DNA of 64,000 bases from Flaveria trinervia (taxonomy: Eukaryota; Streptophyta; Magnoliopsida; Asterales; Asteraceae), in NCBI GenBank assembly GCA_025506515.1, contig JACCIX010000677.1, forward strand, positions 1 to 64,000. Direction: 5' to 3'. This document shows, piece after piece, positions 31,177-44,128 of the stretch. The notes below the pieces were generated by a model. The model was not told the DNA's origin. It was given only the letters and a program-made list of their open reading frames with translations, and did not search any database. The first letter of the stretch is position 1. The number at the start of each line of letters is the position of its first letter. Made by a program: the position numbers and the translations under genes.

Positions 31177-33416
31177 TGTAACGGCCGAAACGACCACAAA
31201 TCTTAAATCATATGATACCAAACACTTTGAGGGAACATTTCAAAGTTGAATACATGTGTTAATTGAGTTCAAAACTCGGTATGAATGCATTTGAATCTCG
31301 AAATCGAAGGTTTCCTTTGAATTGTGAACCGCTCGACAATTGAAATCGGTTAATAATCCAACTAATTGAGCACACACAATCATTCAACAGTTTCTAGTTC
31401 ATCATTAAAAGCAATTTTATTTGAAATGCAACAGAAAATCACATTCGATTTCTTTTCTCTAACACGATTTGTAACTAAGGCATCCATCAACATTCAAGCA
31501 TCTTAAACCTCAATTGACAAAGGGCTTTTAGTTGAATACACTCTATCGAGCTCTACCTGCGTTTAATTCGAGTATCATTGTCTTCGTGTTGAATCCCATC
31601 TCCCTCACAGTCGTGACTACTCTCATCCTAATCACCATCAATTCGCACCAAATCACCTAAGTTCTTACACACATATACTCTATTCTACTAGGGGAATCAA
31701 AGCCCCATGTTCATTTTGGTAATCATCATTGATTGGGGATTCAATTTGAATCGAAATTATATTAGTTTGGAATATAGCCAGATATCTGGGCACCTAGCCT
31801 GCTGGTCAACATACTTATGGGATGCAAGAGAGACCCGGGTTTGAACCCGGGCCCTACAAAGTGTTTTTTTTGTTTTTTTCAATTTCTTTTATTTTCAAAA
31901 AATCATATAAATATTATTAGGTTCATGAAAAAAATCATCTTAACAATTAGTACGAACACAAAATGTAATTATTATTTTGTGAAAATATTTGGAAAATTAT
32001 GATTGATATTGATTTCATTTAGATGTCAAATGTGAAATTATTATAAATGTACGAACAAAAATATAGTTATTATAAAAGTACCAACACAAAATGTAATTAT
32101 TATTTTACAAATGTGAAATTATTAATAAATTATTTCCAAATCTTTATTTATTTCTAAAAAATTCTAAAACATTTGATTTTTCTTTTTTTTCTTATTTACC
32201 AAAGGCTTAAATATTATGAAACTTCATAAGGGTTATTCAAAACTTTAAAAATATATATATATACTCTAAACTATTTTGCAACTCATTTAAATAAGTAATT
32301 ATTCGATTAATTATTGCTAACCAACTTTTAAATAATTAATTATTAAAATGATATATCCTTTTCACAATATATATTCAACCATTACTTTATCAACAAATAA
32401 TAATATTTGAGTAATATTTACCATTCAATTTTAATAGTGATTCATTTTCATTTTAAATTCTAGTTATCAAATCAATTTCATCTTTATGGGATCAAATATA
32501 ACTACTTACATGATTGTATTTAACCTATTTACCAAAACCCCAAATTTCATGAAACACTAGTTCACATCTAAATTGTTAATTTTATTATTGAACTTAATCT
32601 TGGAATTATTACGTATAAGTAACTTGCAAACGAAATCGTTGGAGCTTTGTTTATCATCACCTTAAATATATCATGTGAGTTCCTTGCCCCTTTTATATTA
32701 TTCACACCATTTTGGGGTGAAATATGTTAAACTTATCAACTTACATTTGTAACCCTTTTGATACTTTTAAAGCACTTGCAATTCATACATTTATTTTGTC
32801 ATGTTTATTTGTGTTATTGTAAATCTTATATGAGATACATATTATGTTGACAATTATTAACTATTGCTAGCATGACGATGTCATAGATCTATGGGCCTAA
32901 CAAGCCTATTTGGTGTTAAAGCCGATGTATTGCCGGCTCCTGATGATGTACGCCTTGTTTATCATGGGAACCAGGTACACTTAGCTAATCATATAAACTT
33001 GTAAACTTGTAATCAGTCGAGGTTCGATTGTAGCTATATGCATTCTACAAACTTGCATAACTCATAACCTTTGACCATGAATTGCTACTTGTAATCTTTA
33101 TATGTATTATGTATATTAAACCCTTGGAAACTCACCAACTTCATAGTTGACCCATTTTTTTTAACATGTTTCAGGAAATGCCAAGTTTGAAGTCATCTCT
33201 TGAATTTTGAATAAACTAGGATTTGGACCTAGAATAAAGAATAAAAAGCTTGGATTTTTTTTTGTTATTTTTCGTTTTATTTCATGTTAAGAATTATGAA
33301 TGTATTTACATTTGAAACTTATGATAATAATATTTTCATTTAAAGTTAGCGTTATGTGATTGTGAACAATCTTAACGCTCACATCTCGACGATTCCGCTG
33401 TCAAGGTTGGGGTGTG
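31177..33416 (+). repeat. LTR-like block Z (possible gypsy solo LTR)
   Basis: It starts tgtaacggccgaaacg and ends in tcgacgattccgctgtcaag followed by gttggggtgtga, ends typical of large plant gypsy LTRs. It abuts copia P gag sequence on the right. There is no coding content: the middle is AT-rich (32000-32900). No clean target duplication is visible, so it may be truncated. An embedded SINE/tRNA-like promoter lies at 31795-31848. Confidence 0.4.
31780..31875 (+). repeat. Candidate tRNA-derived SINE head
   Basis: A box A-like tagcctgctgg (31795-31805) and a box B-like ggtttgaaccc (31838-31848) are 32 bases apart. Box B sits in a perfect T-arm-like palindrome cccgggtttgaacccggg. A T-rich tail begins at 31862. 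It lacks a full cloverleaf, so it is not a tRNA gene. SINE is the likeliest reading; termini and target duplication are not resolved. Confidence 0.4.
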
Positions 33417-33417
33417 A

Positions 33418-34157
33418 GTTGTTAGAGGATATTAAATTGAGATGAATATGAATCATGAAAATTGTACCTAAGGTTTGCCCGACATCCTTCTTAGCTCGCC
33501 ACTCTTTGAGATAGACAGCACAATTTCTTGCCCAATGTCCAATCTCCCCACAACTAAAGCATAGGTCATTCGAAGCAACCTTTTGCTTCTTCTCCACTTG
33601 TTTGGCACTTTTATCACCCCTTTACCTTCCCCTAACATACCCTTTACACTTCACAACACTTGCCTTGGGTGCGGGGTGAGGCCACTTCTTGTTCTCGCTT
33701 CATTGATGGTGAGAACAGGTAAATCTCTTTTACCCATGGCCGCCTTGACTGTTTTAAGCATAGAGTGAAACTCGCTTATGTCTTTGTCCCACCCATTCAT
33801 GTTATAATTCATAACAAAGTTGTCAAACCTTTTTCATAAAGAGTTCAGGATAAAATCCGTAGCCTACTCTTTCGATATGGGACAATTTAGCCTTTCGAGC
33901 CAGTCAATGTGGCTTTTCATCTTAAGTACATATGTTAAAACCGATTTGGTGTCATCCATTAGAAATGCATTGAGTGATCGAACCGTTTCGAAGCACTCTA
34001 CCCTTTCTTTTTGTTGGAATGTTTCCTTTAACTAGGTTATCATGTCGTATGCTTCATGATGTTGGTACTCCATTTGGAGATCCGGAGTCATACTTGCCAA
34101 CATGAGGCAAGACACTTGGATCGAGTCCTCGGTGTATTTCACCCAATTATTATAGGC
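33418..34157 (-). pseudogene. Copia P gag remnant, split by gypsy X
   Basis: This is homologous to copia A gag and in the same orientation. The CCHC knuckle LCFSCGEIGHWARNCAVYL is at about 33540, preceded on the minus strand by text matching the A gag core (tttgagcatagagtgaa at about 33757). It is frameshifted throughout. At 34157 it stops at ttataggc. The next gag bases (ggcctcctcatcttcctc) reappear at 61235, so gypsy X sits between them. Confidence 0.8.
34153..34157. repeat. Target-site duplication of gypsy X (left)
   Basis: taggc here and at 61232-61236. The uninterrupted gag in copia Q (62283) has a single taggcctcc, so this is a genuine target duplication. Confidence 0.7.
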
Positions 34158-35275
34158 TGTCACACCCTCAAAATCCATATGTGGGGTTTTACTGCGAGGC
34201 ATGTGAACAAACCAAGATCACAGTCACTAGTTATTCAGAACGATACTATATGTCATATTTAAAATAAAATAACCAATGTTCAAAATTAAAACCATCGGGA
34301 AGCATTTTGTAAATAAGACAAACCCAAAGTATAAAAATGCATAATTTGGTAAAACACGAGCCAACCCAATATTAAAAACACATAATGAGAACCAACAAGT
34401 AAGTATTTAAAATAGAGTGTTAGAATGCTTGTTGTACCCATGTTGTGCTCCTAATGGCAAGCGGAGTTAACAACCTGAGAATAGCATACTAAAATGTCAA
34501 CACGGTGGTTGGTGAGTTCAAGATTTGTGTTTAACATAAATAATAACATTTGTATAAAGTGCATTGAAATAGATAGGTAGTCTATGTTCATAAGTAATAA
34601 CAATAGTGATTTCCCAATCGAAGCTGACTGTGTTTCGTTTGTTGCCTCCTGTCACGACTTACCAGGTGGTGACGATTGTGTTTACGACAAAATTGCACCC
34701 GTTTGACCTCGAGTCGCACAAGTGGGGCTCGTCAGACCCAGTAGTACTACCCAAGATTTCCCATTAGTTACCATAATTAACCATCAGAAAGTGTGAGGAC
34801 TTTTCAAGGTATCAAACACTATGTTAAGACATACACAACTTATAATAATAAAATAGCGTTTGAGTACAAGTATGCTACCTCTCGTAGAAGAAAGTTTATA
34901 AAATAGAGGGGCAAGAACTCACCTCATGTGCAAAGATAATGAATAAAGACACTACTTATAGGTGCAAAGACAACCCTTCAAAGGTTACCTAGAACACACA
35001 AGTACATAAGTACGTGTACACAGTAAACTTAGCAATCCTAGGTTAACCTATTTGACCTGTTTAACCCGTTGATGAGATATTAGTTGAAATATTGTTTAAT
35101 CATGCATATAAACTTATCATACAACATTAGATCATCATACATTCATGCAAATCTCAAACAACCATCATGCTCAACACCAATATAAGTACATCACCTCAAA
35201 CAATTCATACGTGAAGTCTAATCATGCACCACATGCCATGTGAAGCCACCCATGACCTCACATCCTAAACCCTAC
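34158..35275 (-). repeat. Gypsy X LTR, left copy, part 1
   Basis: Non-coding; starts tgtcacaccctcaaaatcc. From 34898 (gaggggcaagaactcacct) it is collinear with 57272 onward. It is interrupted at 35275 by the solo LTR Y2a. Confidence 0.7.
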
Positions 35276-37251
35276 TGTAACACTCGGCTATTTTTAGACA
35301 AGAAAGAAGATTAAGTGAAGACAAAAAAGAAGGAAAGACATAAAACCCAAAGTCTAGGGGTAAAAAGTGTCCAAAAGGACAAAATGTTTGAAAAGTGGGT
35401 GTAAAAGGTGGCATGGCCACCCATCACCCTTTCTACACCCAAATCTTTCGGATTTTAGTGAGAGAAAGGAAGAGAGCAGAAATATTCTTGGCTTTAAAGA
35501 AGAACAAGAATAAAGAATTCGAATTCAAGGTAAGAATTTATGCTTTTATGGTGTTCTTGACTGGTCTTATCCTCGGGTTTATGCTTATGTGTGTTTGTAT
35601 GTGTTTGGGTATGTTTTTAATGGGTTTCTAGGAGGTTGAATTCAAAAGCTGCAAAGGTGAGTTCTAGGACCCCTCTTTTACTGATTTTTAACTGATTTTG
35701 GGGCTGGATATATGCATAAATATATGTTTACGTTAAATTGGGTTTTGGACCCGTATGCTTCTATGCATGATAATGATGTTGTGATGTTATGATGCGATTA
35801 TGTTCATGTTTTCTGATGTATGATGATGTTTCTAAGGCTTAGAGGGTAAGACTTAAGCTTAGAACATGATGAATGGTGAGTTGAAATCGAACATGATGTT
35901 GTTAGGCTCGCATGTTAAACTTTAAATCTGCCAAAGTGTTTGGAAGATTAATGCGGATGAGGCCACTAGATGCGGATGAACAATAGGGGTTAATGCGGAT
36001 GAGGCCACTAGATACGGATGAATAATAAGGGTTAATACGGATGAGGCCATCAAATATGGATGACAATTAAGGGTTAATGTGGATGATGCCATCAAATGCT
36101 GATGACCAAATACGGGTTAATGCGGATGAAGCAATTAAATGCGGATGAAGCAATTAAATGCGGATGAGTAATAGGGTCAATGCGGATGAACACTTAGAAA
36201 AATTCTGACTTTTTGGGAGAAAAGGAGTAATGTAGTCTTTGATCTAGGAGATTCCCGGGGGTTATGTAAGTTGACTTTTGAGGTCATAGAGGGTATGCCG
36301 GGCATGAAATGATATGTGCTTGATGGTTATGCATGATGATGATGATGATGTTTCATGGTTATACATGATGTATGTTATGTATGTATGATGCCCTGCATGA
36401 TGATGTATGAATGATATGTTTATGTTCCTTATAATGATGTATGATTATCTTTCCTATGACTTTATGTGTTATGATAATGAATGAACGAAGTATTATGTAA
36501 CGTAAAGTGAAAGATAATGAAAGAGGAACATGATGATAATGCATGCATTAATGAATGAATGAATGTAAGAAAGGCTTGCAAGCAAAGGTATGGAGGTGCA
36601 CACCCTATGTAGGTGTTAGCTCAATGGTGTGCAGGTTAGCTACCCCAAAGGATGCACATGGGGTCCAATCTTTGTGATTGACCATATGAATGGGATCCTT
36701 GCCGCTTGCCCTAGGTACCGGAGTCAGCTTTGTGCATAATGTTTGAGGTCTATGAAAGACCTCACGCCTAGTTACCCACTTCGTGCACAATGTTCGGGGT
36801 AATGTACATGTCACTGGAAGTAATGAATGAAAGTATGAACAAAAGAATGACGAAGATAATAATGATATTATCTGTATGTATGTATGATGTATGATCACAT
36901 GCAATAGAATTAAACAGTTTTAAATGAAGGAAAAAGTATGTTTTATTATTAAACTAGAACTCACTCAGCAACGCTGACTTTTATGCATTTTCCAGTTGGC
37001 AGGTGAGCATCGTTGAGGATGACACGGAGGAGCCACTTGGCATGTTAAATGGAATTCTTTTGTTAATGTTTTTGCATTATAATGCGAACGAATGTTGTTT
37101 TGAAATGAACGCTTGTATTAACTTGCAAAAGCATTTGTAATGATATGAAAAGTTATTTCTTTAGACTTCCGCTACAATATTTTATGAATGATTAAATGTA
37201 AACATGATCTCCTAATCGCTAACCATAATTCATCGGTAATGGGGCCTTACA
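35276..37251 (+). repeat. Y2a: solo gypsy LTR
   Basis: It runs tgtaacactcgg to ggggccttaca, 1976 bp, flanked by cctac on both sides (35271-35275 and 37252-37256). X sequence resumes directly after, so a single LTR remains from an LTR-LTR recombination. It is in reverse orientation relative to the Y1 and Y2b LTRs. A gcggatga word array lies at 35945-36195. The last 50 bp contain a 35-bp block identical to nearby X sequence. Confidence 0.85.
35945..36195. repeat. Array of aatgcggatgagg-type words in Y2a
   Basis: About twelve units of (a/t)gcggatga(g/a)gcca(c/t) and gcggatgaacaatagggg spaced 15-40 bp. This is the counterpart of the Y1 array with a different word. Confidence 0.75.
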
Positions 37252-37256
37252 CCTAC

Positions 37257-38124
37257 CAATCTCACTAAGTAGGGCACTCAGATTCGTACGCGTGTATGAC
37301 AATCGTAATCACATTCATTCATTTAGTTCATTCCAACCAACATACACAGTGACCATCAATTCCAATCCCAAACATGATCTCCTAATCGCTAACCATAATT
37401 CATCATCATGTATGATCATCAAAACCTATACTTATTACATGATCAACCAAGCATCCTACAACTCAATTACACATTCTATCCGAACAAACATCATAAACAA
37501 TCATTCTAACATGATCTTAACATCACAAGCATGCCCAATTCATGACATCCAAAGTTCCACAAAAATAAAGTTTCCCTTTTGGGAAAGAAACACCTAAAAG
37601 TGATCTAGCATCGAATTCAATAATAATTTTAACAATTATATAACTAATCAACTTCATAGCATTCATTCTAACACGTTAATCACCTCTAAAACATCCAAAT
37701 TGCCAAACTACATACACAAAAGTTTCTACTTTTAGTATGTCATGATCAACATCTCAATTTCATGGATTTTCTTGCACAATTCAATTAAACTAACATCTAA
37801 GCATTACATCTAACATCTTAGCAGCATCAAATCTTGAATTCTAAGAACAAAAAGCTTCCTCTTATGGCAATGTATGAACTAGATGATCAAACCATAGAAT
37901 TCTTGCACAATCAACATAATCTAGCATTCATACAACCTAACTAACATCATATAATCATCTAGCAATATTCAATTTCATGATTTCATCAACAATTTCGGAA
38001 TTAGGGTTCATCTATATCAAAAACTATGAACAACAATTAAAATTAACCTTTAGATGTGTAGAAATCAGCATTGGACTTGCAAAACACCTTGTAACCACTT
38101 GAATCACTCAAAATCTGAATTTTG
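37257..38124 (-). repeat. Gypsy X LTR, left copy, part 2
   Basis: Collinear with 57650-57743 plus 59845-60620 (atacacagtgaccatcaatt, gatgtgtagaaatcagca). It lacks the hAT-like insertion and so supplies the empty site. It is cut at 38124 by the Y2b LTR start tgtaagaccccg. Confidence 0.75.
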
Positions 38125-39670
38125 TGTAAGACCCCGTTCCCGGGACGCTTATAGCCGGTGTTCATCGCACGTAAAACATATACTTTATATTTATTCATCC
38201 AAAACATTGCAGCGGAAAACATAAAACAATGGCATTTCATTTCATTCTAAAAACTTTTGCAAAATAATGCATCGTTTGTTTGTTACAAAATTACATTGTT
38301 GTATTACATCACAAAAGCCTTAATTAAATGGATGCCATCCAAAAGAGCTGAGCAACCACCTCATTCCATCCTCAGCAACGTTTACCTGACAACTGAAAAC
38401 GTATAAAAGTCAGCATCGCTGAGTGAGTTCTAGTTTTATAAATAAACATACATAAATTGTTATTTATTTCTTTACAGAGTCCATACTATACGTTTCATAC
38501 GTTCGTGGTCATACATCATACGTACACACAGATAATATCATTATTATCTTCCATTACGTTCGTTAATCTTCGTTCATTTGTTACGTCTTAAGACATGTAC
38601 AATACCCCGAACATTGTGAACGAAGCTCGTTACTAGGCCTGAGGTCTATCATAGACCCCGAACATTATGCACGAAGCTGACTCCAGTACCTGAGGGAAGT
38701 ACATTCACCATTCATCTTTTCTTTTCATTTTGGATCAATGCCATATGTTATACCCCGAACATTATGCACGAAGCTGGTTACTGGGCCTGAGGTCTATCAT
38801 AGACCCCGAACATTATGCACGAAACTTACTCTAGTACCTGGGGCAAGCGGCAAGGATCCATACATATGGTCAATCACAAGGATTGGACCCTAGTGTGCAT
38901 CCTTTTTGGGTAGCTAACCCGCACACAGTTGAGCTAACACCCTTCATTGGGTGTGGACCTCCATACATTTGCTTGCAAGACTTTTTACGTTCATTCATTC
39001 GTTGTTTGCATGCAGTCATTCATCATGTTCCTCTTTCGTTATCTTTCACTTTACGTTACATAATACTTCCGTTCATTCATTAAGATAACACGTAAAGCCA
39101 TGGAAAGATAAACATTCATCAACATAGGAACATAACATACCATTCATACATCATGACAGACATCATACATACATAACATACATCATGCATAGTCATGCTC
39201 ATCATCATCATCACATCATCATCATCATCAAACCAGCCCATCATACTATCTAGGACCTCAAAAGTCACTTATAGTCCCCTAGGGATTTCCCAGTCAAAGT
39301 CCTACTTTACACACTTTCCCCAAAAATCAAAAAAATATTCTAAGTCCTAGGCGCAGAGCACTACGCAGGCGCATGACACTATTCAGGCGCATGGGGAACA
39401 CTTAGGCGCATGGGCCACTTTCAGGCGCATGGGTACCGTTCAGGCACATGGGGATTCCTGGACGTCTTAGTAAATTCCAGCCCAATCTAGGCGCATGGAT
39501 ACTATTCAGACGCATGAATACTTAGGCGCATGGGCACTATTGGGGCGCATGGGCACTATTGGGGCGTATGGCCCTACACTTAGTGATCCTACTATTTTCT
39601 AGGCGCATGGGCCACTGTTCAGACGCATGGGCTGAATTTAAACATTTCTAAGGCAAATTTAGGCACATGA
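38125..39670 (-). repeat. Gypsy Y2b LTR, left part
   Basis: It contains two near-identical blocks ending taccccgaacattatgcac (about 38660 and 38755) and, at 39350-39665, an array of taggcgcatgggcac-type words. SIRE-2 inserted inside this array: the words resume at 52200 (tttaggcgcatgac, ctagacgcatgagc). Confidence 0.8.
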
Positions 39671-40622
39671 TGTTGGACCAAAAGAACCAATGAGCCAAGA
39701 TCAGAAAACCTCTAAGTCCCACATGGTATCACAACAACTGCTGAAAGCATCATCAGCAGTTTGACAAGTGCTGAAGACTTCAACAGCTGAAGATCAAGTG
39801 CTGAAGACTTCAACAGCCGAAGAACTAAAGTGCTGAAGTACAACAGCTGAAGAACACAATACTGAAGCTGAACAGCTGAAGAACACAAGTACTGAAGCTG
39901 AACAGCTGAAGAACACAAGTACTGAAGCTGAACAGCTGAAGAACACAAGTGCTGAAGCTGAAAGACCAAAGTACTGAAGTACAACAGCTGAAGATTTACA
40001 AGTGCTGAAGATCAACAACTGATGTACAAGTCTGAAGACAAAGACTGAAGACATCAGCTGATGATATCTACTGAAGTCATCAGCTGATAAACATCTGAAG
40101 GTCAAAGTCTGAAGATCAAGTACTGAAGCGTCAGTAGTTTGTCACAACTGCTGAAGATACCTTCTTCAGTAGTTGTGATATTAGTAGTTTAATATTTCTA
40201 GTTTCAGTAGTTTTGTAAAACGACTAAAGAGCTTGTTCTTCAGTCGTTGTAGTTTCAGTAGTTTTATATTTCAGTAGTTATAACAACTGATAACACTTAG
40301 AACTTTTTGTAAGAAGATGTCAGCTGTTTTGACATCTTCAGTAGTTGTGTTTCAGTTGTAATAAATCTGTTAGATGTCACTATCAAGTGACATCAGCAGA
40401 CGTCACATCTCTTATATAAGAGGTGTCGACCTAATCATATTGTGACATTCTGTTACCACGAAAGCGAATATTGAATGAAATATATTTGCAGATATTCTCT
40501 CTCTCTATAACCGTCTTGTTCTTCATTGAATATCGTTTTGTTCTTGTGAATCGACTAATTCATTGTTTGAATTCCGCTGCAATACTCGTCAATCAATCAA
40601 ACATAGATCACTGATCCTAACA
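39671..40622 (+). repeat. SIRE-2 5' LTR
   Basis: It runs tgttggaccaaaag to gatcctaaca. U3 has four copies of a ~30-bp unit (cagctgaagaacacaagtac) at 39845-39960, one more than the 3' LTR. A TATA box cttatataag is at 40411. It is followed at 40623 by the primer site. Confidence 0.92.
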
Positions 40623-40624
40623 AG

Positions 40625-40636
40625 TGGTATCAGAGC
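40625..40636 (+). promoter_or_regulatory. Primer binding site of SIRE-2
   Basis: tggtatcagagc, complementary to the 3' end of initiator-Met tRNA, two bases after the LTR end. Confidence 0.9.
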
Positions 40637-40841
40637 GGTTAATCATTGATCGATCTAACATTGATCATTGAAACTGCTAATTGATATCTGTGTTTGATTG
40701 AATTAGCGTATTTGCAAGAACTGGTTATAGATTATTGAATTTCTGCCACTTTCGTTCATTTATTGAGATCTTCTGGTTCAATTGGTTGTTGCGTTTTTGT
40801 TCTAAATCTGTTTTAGCTTAACCGAATTTGATTGAATCCGA

Positions 40842-42125
40842 ATGACGACTCCTTCTAATGACCCTCACAATACCGGTTCCTCAACCAAGCCTCCGATGCT
40901 GGTTAGGACCGAGTATAACATATGGCAACGAAGAATGCTTCATCACCTGTCTGTTAACAGTTCAGGTTGTTGGACATCTGTGGTACATGGACCACATAAG
41001 CCTATGGTGAACAATCCGGAAACCAATAAAATGGTTCCGAAGAAGAAGGAACAATACTCTGATGAAGATCGGAAACTATTTGAGATTGATGCTAAAGCCC
41101 ATGGAATTCTGGCCATGGCACTGCCTAATGAAATCTATTCAGGGCTTATGCATCATGAAACTACTCATGATCTCTGGAATGCCCTGAAGGAACAATTCGG
41201 TGGCACTGATGAGGTCTTAGCAAACAATAGAGAGATCCTTGCCCAACATATGAGACATTCTCTCATAGAAAGGGTGAGACACTGACTCAACAGTTTGAGC
41301 GCTTTTCCTGCTTGATATCTGAGCTGAAAATGGTGAAACAGAATACACCAATAGCCAGATGAAAAACAGATTCCTCAGATCACTGCCTGAGAGATGGGAC
41401 ACATACACTATTGTCCTACGCTCCAGTGCAAATCTAGAAGGCCTATCTCTCACCCAACTTCATGGAATGAAACTGCTACATACATAAGAGAGATAGAGAG
41501 CAAGAGAACTGTCCCATCAGGAAAGCTCACTGATGACTTTGTACCAGGCAATACTGCCTTGGTTGGTCATGAGTCAGAATATGCTGCATCTGAAAGCAAT
41601 TATGATGAGCATATAGATTTCTCTTCAAATAGTTCTGATCATGCATTTGTTGGTATTGAGAGTCATTCTGGCAGTAATAGTGACAATTTATGCTTCATCA
41701 TGGATGATCTGAAAGGAATTGCTGATGATGATCTAGAAGAGATGGATATTCTGAGCCAGATGCACTGATTAATATCAGATCTCAGAAGTTCTACAAGAGA
41801 ACTGGCAGGAAATTTCCTGGACTCTCTGGCAAAACCAAAGTTGGTTTTGACAAGAGTAAGTTGAGGTGTCACAAATGCCAAAGGCTAGGACACTTTGCAA
41901 GAGAGTGTAGATCAACTGGATCTAACTCTTCTGCACCCTTTGTGACTTTTCCTAGTACTAGTCCACAAACAGAGGGCAACACCTGCTGGTTCTGGTCATT
42001 ATTCACATCCCAGATCTCTTGCATACTTTGTTCCCGGGTCAAATGTCATATCCTTATCCCTGCTATTATGTGCCTCAACCAATTTTGTTCAAGCTCCAAT
42101 TGCACAACAACCACAAGCATTGCCT
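40842..42125 (+). pseudogene. SIRE-2 gag core and CCHC knuckle
   Basis: Start ATG 40842, MTTPSNDPHNTGSSTKPPML, then YNIWQRRMLHHL (copia gag W..R motif) and YSGLMHHETTHDLWNALKEQ. This first frame runs to 41285, where it breaks. Motifs continue in other frames: KNRFLRSLPERWDTYTIVL near 41370 and LTQLHGMKLL. The zinc knuckle is RCHKCQRLGHFAREC at 41864. An acidic segment (41500-41768) precedes the knuckle. Frame changes near 41280 and 41770 prevent a full gag. Confidence 0.8.
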
Positions 42126-43676
42126 GAACCACAGCCTTCCCATCTCATCAACAAACTCAACCTCAACAACACAGCTTCTTCACCCCAGGAGTTGTTGACT
42201 GGAGCATTTTACCAGATGACATGTCTGGTCATGAACAACTGTTCTCAGGTGCTGGTCACACATGTGGTGACAATCCATTTGGAAATCTAGCTCTTATGGC
42301 TTTGGATTCTGCTGCTGATACTTCATCCTCTAATGCCTCTACACCAAAGGTATCACAGGTATCCTCTGAGGCAAAAGCCAAATATGTTCTGAACATGCAT
42401 AGCAGCATTTGCATCTATTAGAGAAGCAAATGTAGCTTTAATCAACAAGAACATTGAGCTAGAACAAATAATTCCAAAAACAAAGCTGAATTTGAGTATG
42501 TGCTTAAAATAAAAATGATGAGATTTACAAACTGAAATGCCAAATAACTGATGATAAGGCTAGGGAAGAGATACTTCTAGAGAAGTATAAGATCTCAAAG
42601 AAACCCTTGCAGTTACCCAGGTAGAGTGTGATAGATGGGTACAATCATGCAAAGGTTTTGAAATGCTTCTTAGTAAGCAATCTGCTTCCAATGTGAAGTT
42701 TGGCATTGGTTACAATCACACTGCTCCACCTACAGATTTTACTCCAAGAGCAGAGGTAGAATCTGATGGTGAGAGTGATAACCAATCCATCTCATCATGT
42801 GATCTACTTTCTGATACAGCACAATCAGAAGTAGCAGTCAGCATCAAGCCCTCTCTGAACCTATCAGCTGATGTTGATGGTTCAAATGCTAACACTCACA
42901 TGATCAATGAGTTGATCAACTCAGGAGTTAATTCTGAAAGTCCTGAAAGGACTAGAGAGCAGTTTGACACCTGAAGTTCAAACTCCAACTGCTGTCAGTA
43001 CTGAAGAGAAGAAAACTGTCAGTAGAAAGAGTTTGAAGACTACTAAAAGGTAGTCAAGAAAGCAAACAATGCTTCCAAAGCATTGAAGAGAAAGTCTCCA
43101 GTTGCTTCACCCTCTTTAGTTGATGATCAACCTAAGATGAAGAAGAAACCATGTGAAGTATGTGGTTTGTTCAATCATCTTACAGATGATGTTGGTACAA
43201 AAAGAGGTTCCAAACTCAAACAAAGAGAAATTAAAGAGAAAATGGTAAAATGAAAACTGAGTTTGAGACCACATTTGTATGAGCAACATCAAATCCTGTA
43301 ACCCTTAAGTCCTCAAAGAAATCCAAAAAGGAAGGGGTTAAACAGGTGACAGCTGAGAGTGCTCAGAAGAAGAAGGTGCAACATAGGAACTTATCAAACT
43401 CCACTGGCAATGTGTCTGATGAGCTGAAAGCTTTATCACAAAATCAGACACAGCTGGTTATGATGGTTCAACATCTGTTGGGTAGAGTTAACCAACTGGA
43501 TGCTCCTATGTTGAAACCACAGAAAAGGAGATCCAAGCCAAAGGATTCCTCTTCTTCACCATCTTCTTCCTCTCAGGCTTGTTGTTTCAAATAAACCTGT
43601 TACTTTACCATCTATTGATGAGACCAGGCCCAAAACCAAAAGGTTTGGGTCTCTAAAACTAACTAATTGTTTATTT
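42126..43676 (+). pseudogene. SIRE-2 gag-pol linker
   Basis: Frameshifted continuation of gag: NVKFGIGYNHTAPPTDFTP (42690), acidic Ser-rich text, then KKKPCEVCGLFNHLTDD near 43140. The last is a second CCHC-like site whose final Cys is lost at a frame break, paralleling the second knuckle of element B. Basic Ser-rich sequence (43500-43570) follows before the protease. The frame-shifting pattern resembles that of the pol region. Confidence 0.65.
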
Positions 43677-44128
43677 TTGCAGGGTTCTCCAACATGCCAA
43701 AGTAGCATCTGGTATGTAGACAGTGGGGGATCTATGCACATGACTGGGAACAGCTCTCTTCTTCATGACTACTCTCAAGGAAAGAAGGGATTTGTTTCTT
43801 TTGGAAATGATGCTAGGGGTTACATCATTGGTAAAGGCTTTGTCTCCAATGGAGAATCAAATTTGATGATGTTAATCATGTGGAAAATCTCAAGTACAAT
43901 CTCTTGAGTGTCAGTCAAATGTATGATAAAGGCCATGTTGCTCTTTTCACCAGTCAGAACTGTAGGATTCTGTCATCCAAAGTTTTGCACTTGATTGACA
44001 AGGTGTTGGATGATCACACTCTCCTGAGAGCCAACAGGACAGGAAGAGTGTATGCCTTAGATCTTTCCAAGAAAAGATCTCAAAGGCAATCCTTGCCTAT
44101 TTTCCAAAGCCTCTTCTCAAGAATCTAA
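43677..44128 (+). pseudogene. SIRE-2 protease
   Basis: SSIWYVDSGGSMHMTGN carries the aspartic protease D-S-G. GFVSFGNDARGYIIGKGFV follows, then, in another frame from 43880, ENLKYNLLSVSQMYDKGH and VLDDHTLLRANRTGRVYALD, the usual copia protease to GAG-pre-integrase passage. The break near 43870 is a small indel. Confidence 0.8.

Noticed and set aside
31795..31855. tRNA gene
   Set aside because: Has a T-arm-like palindrome and box motifs but no acceptor, D or anticodon stem that pairs; SINE head is more likely.
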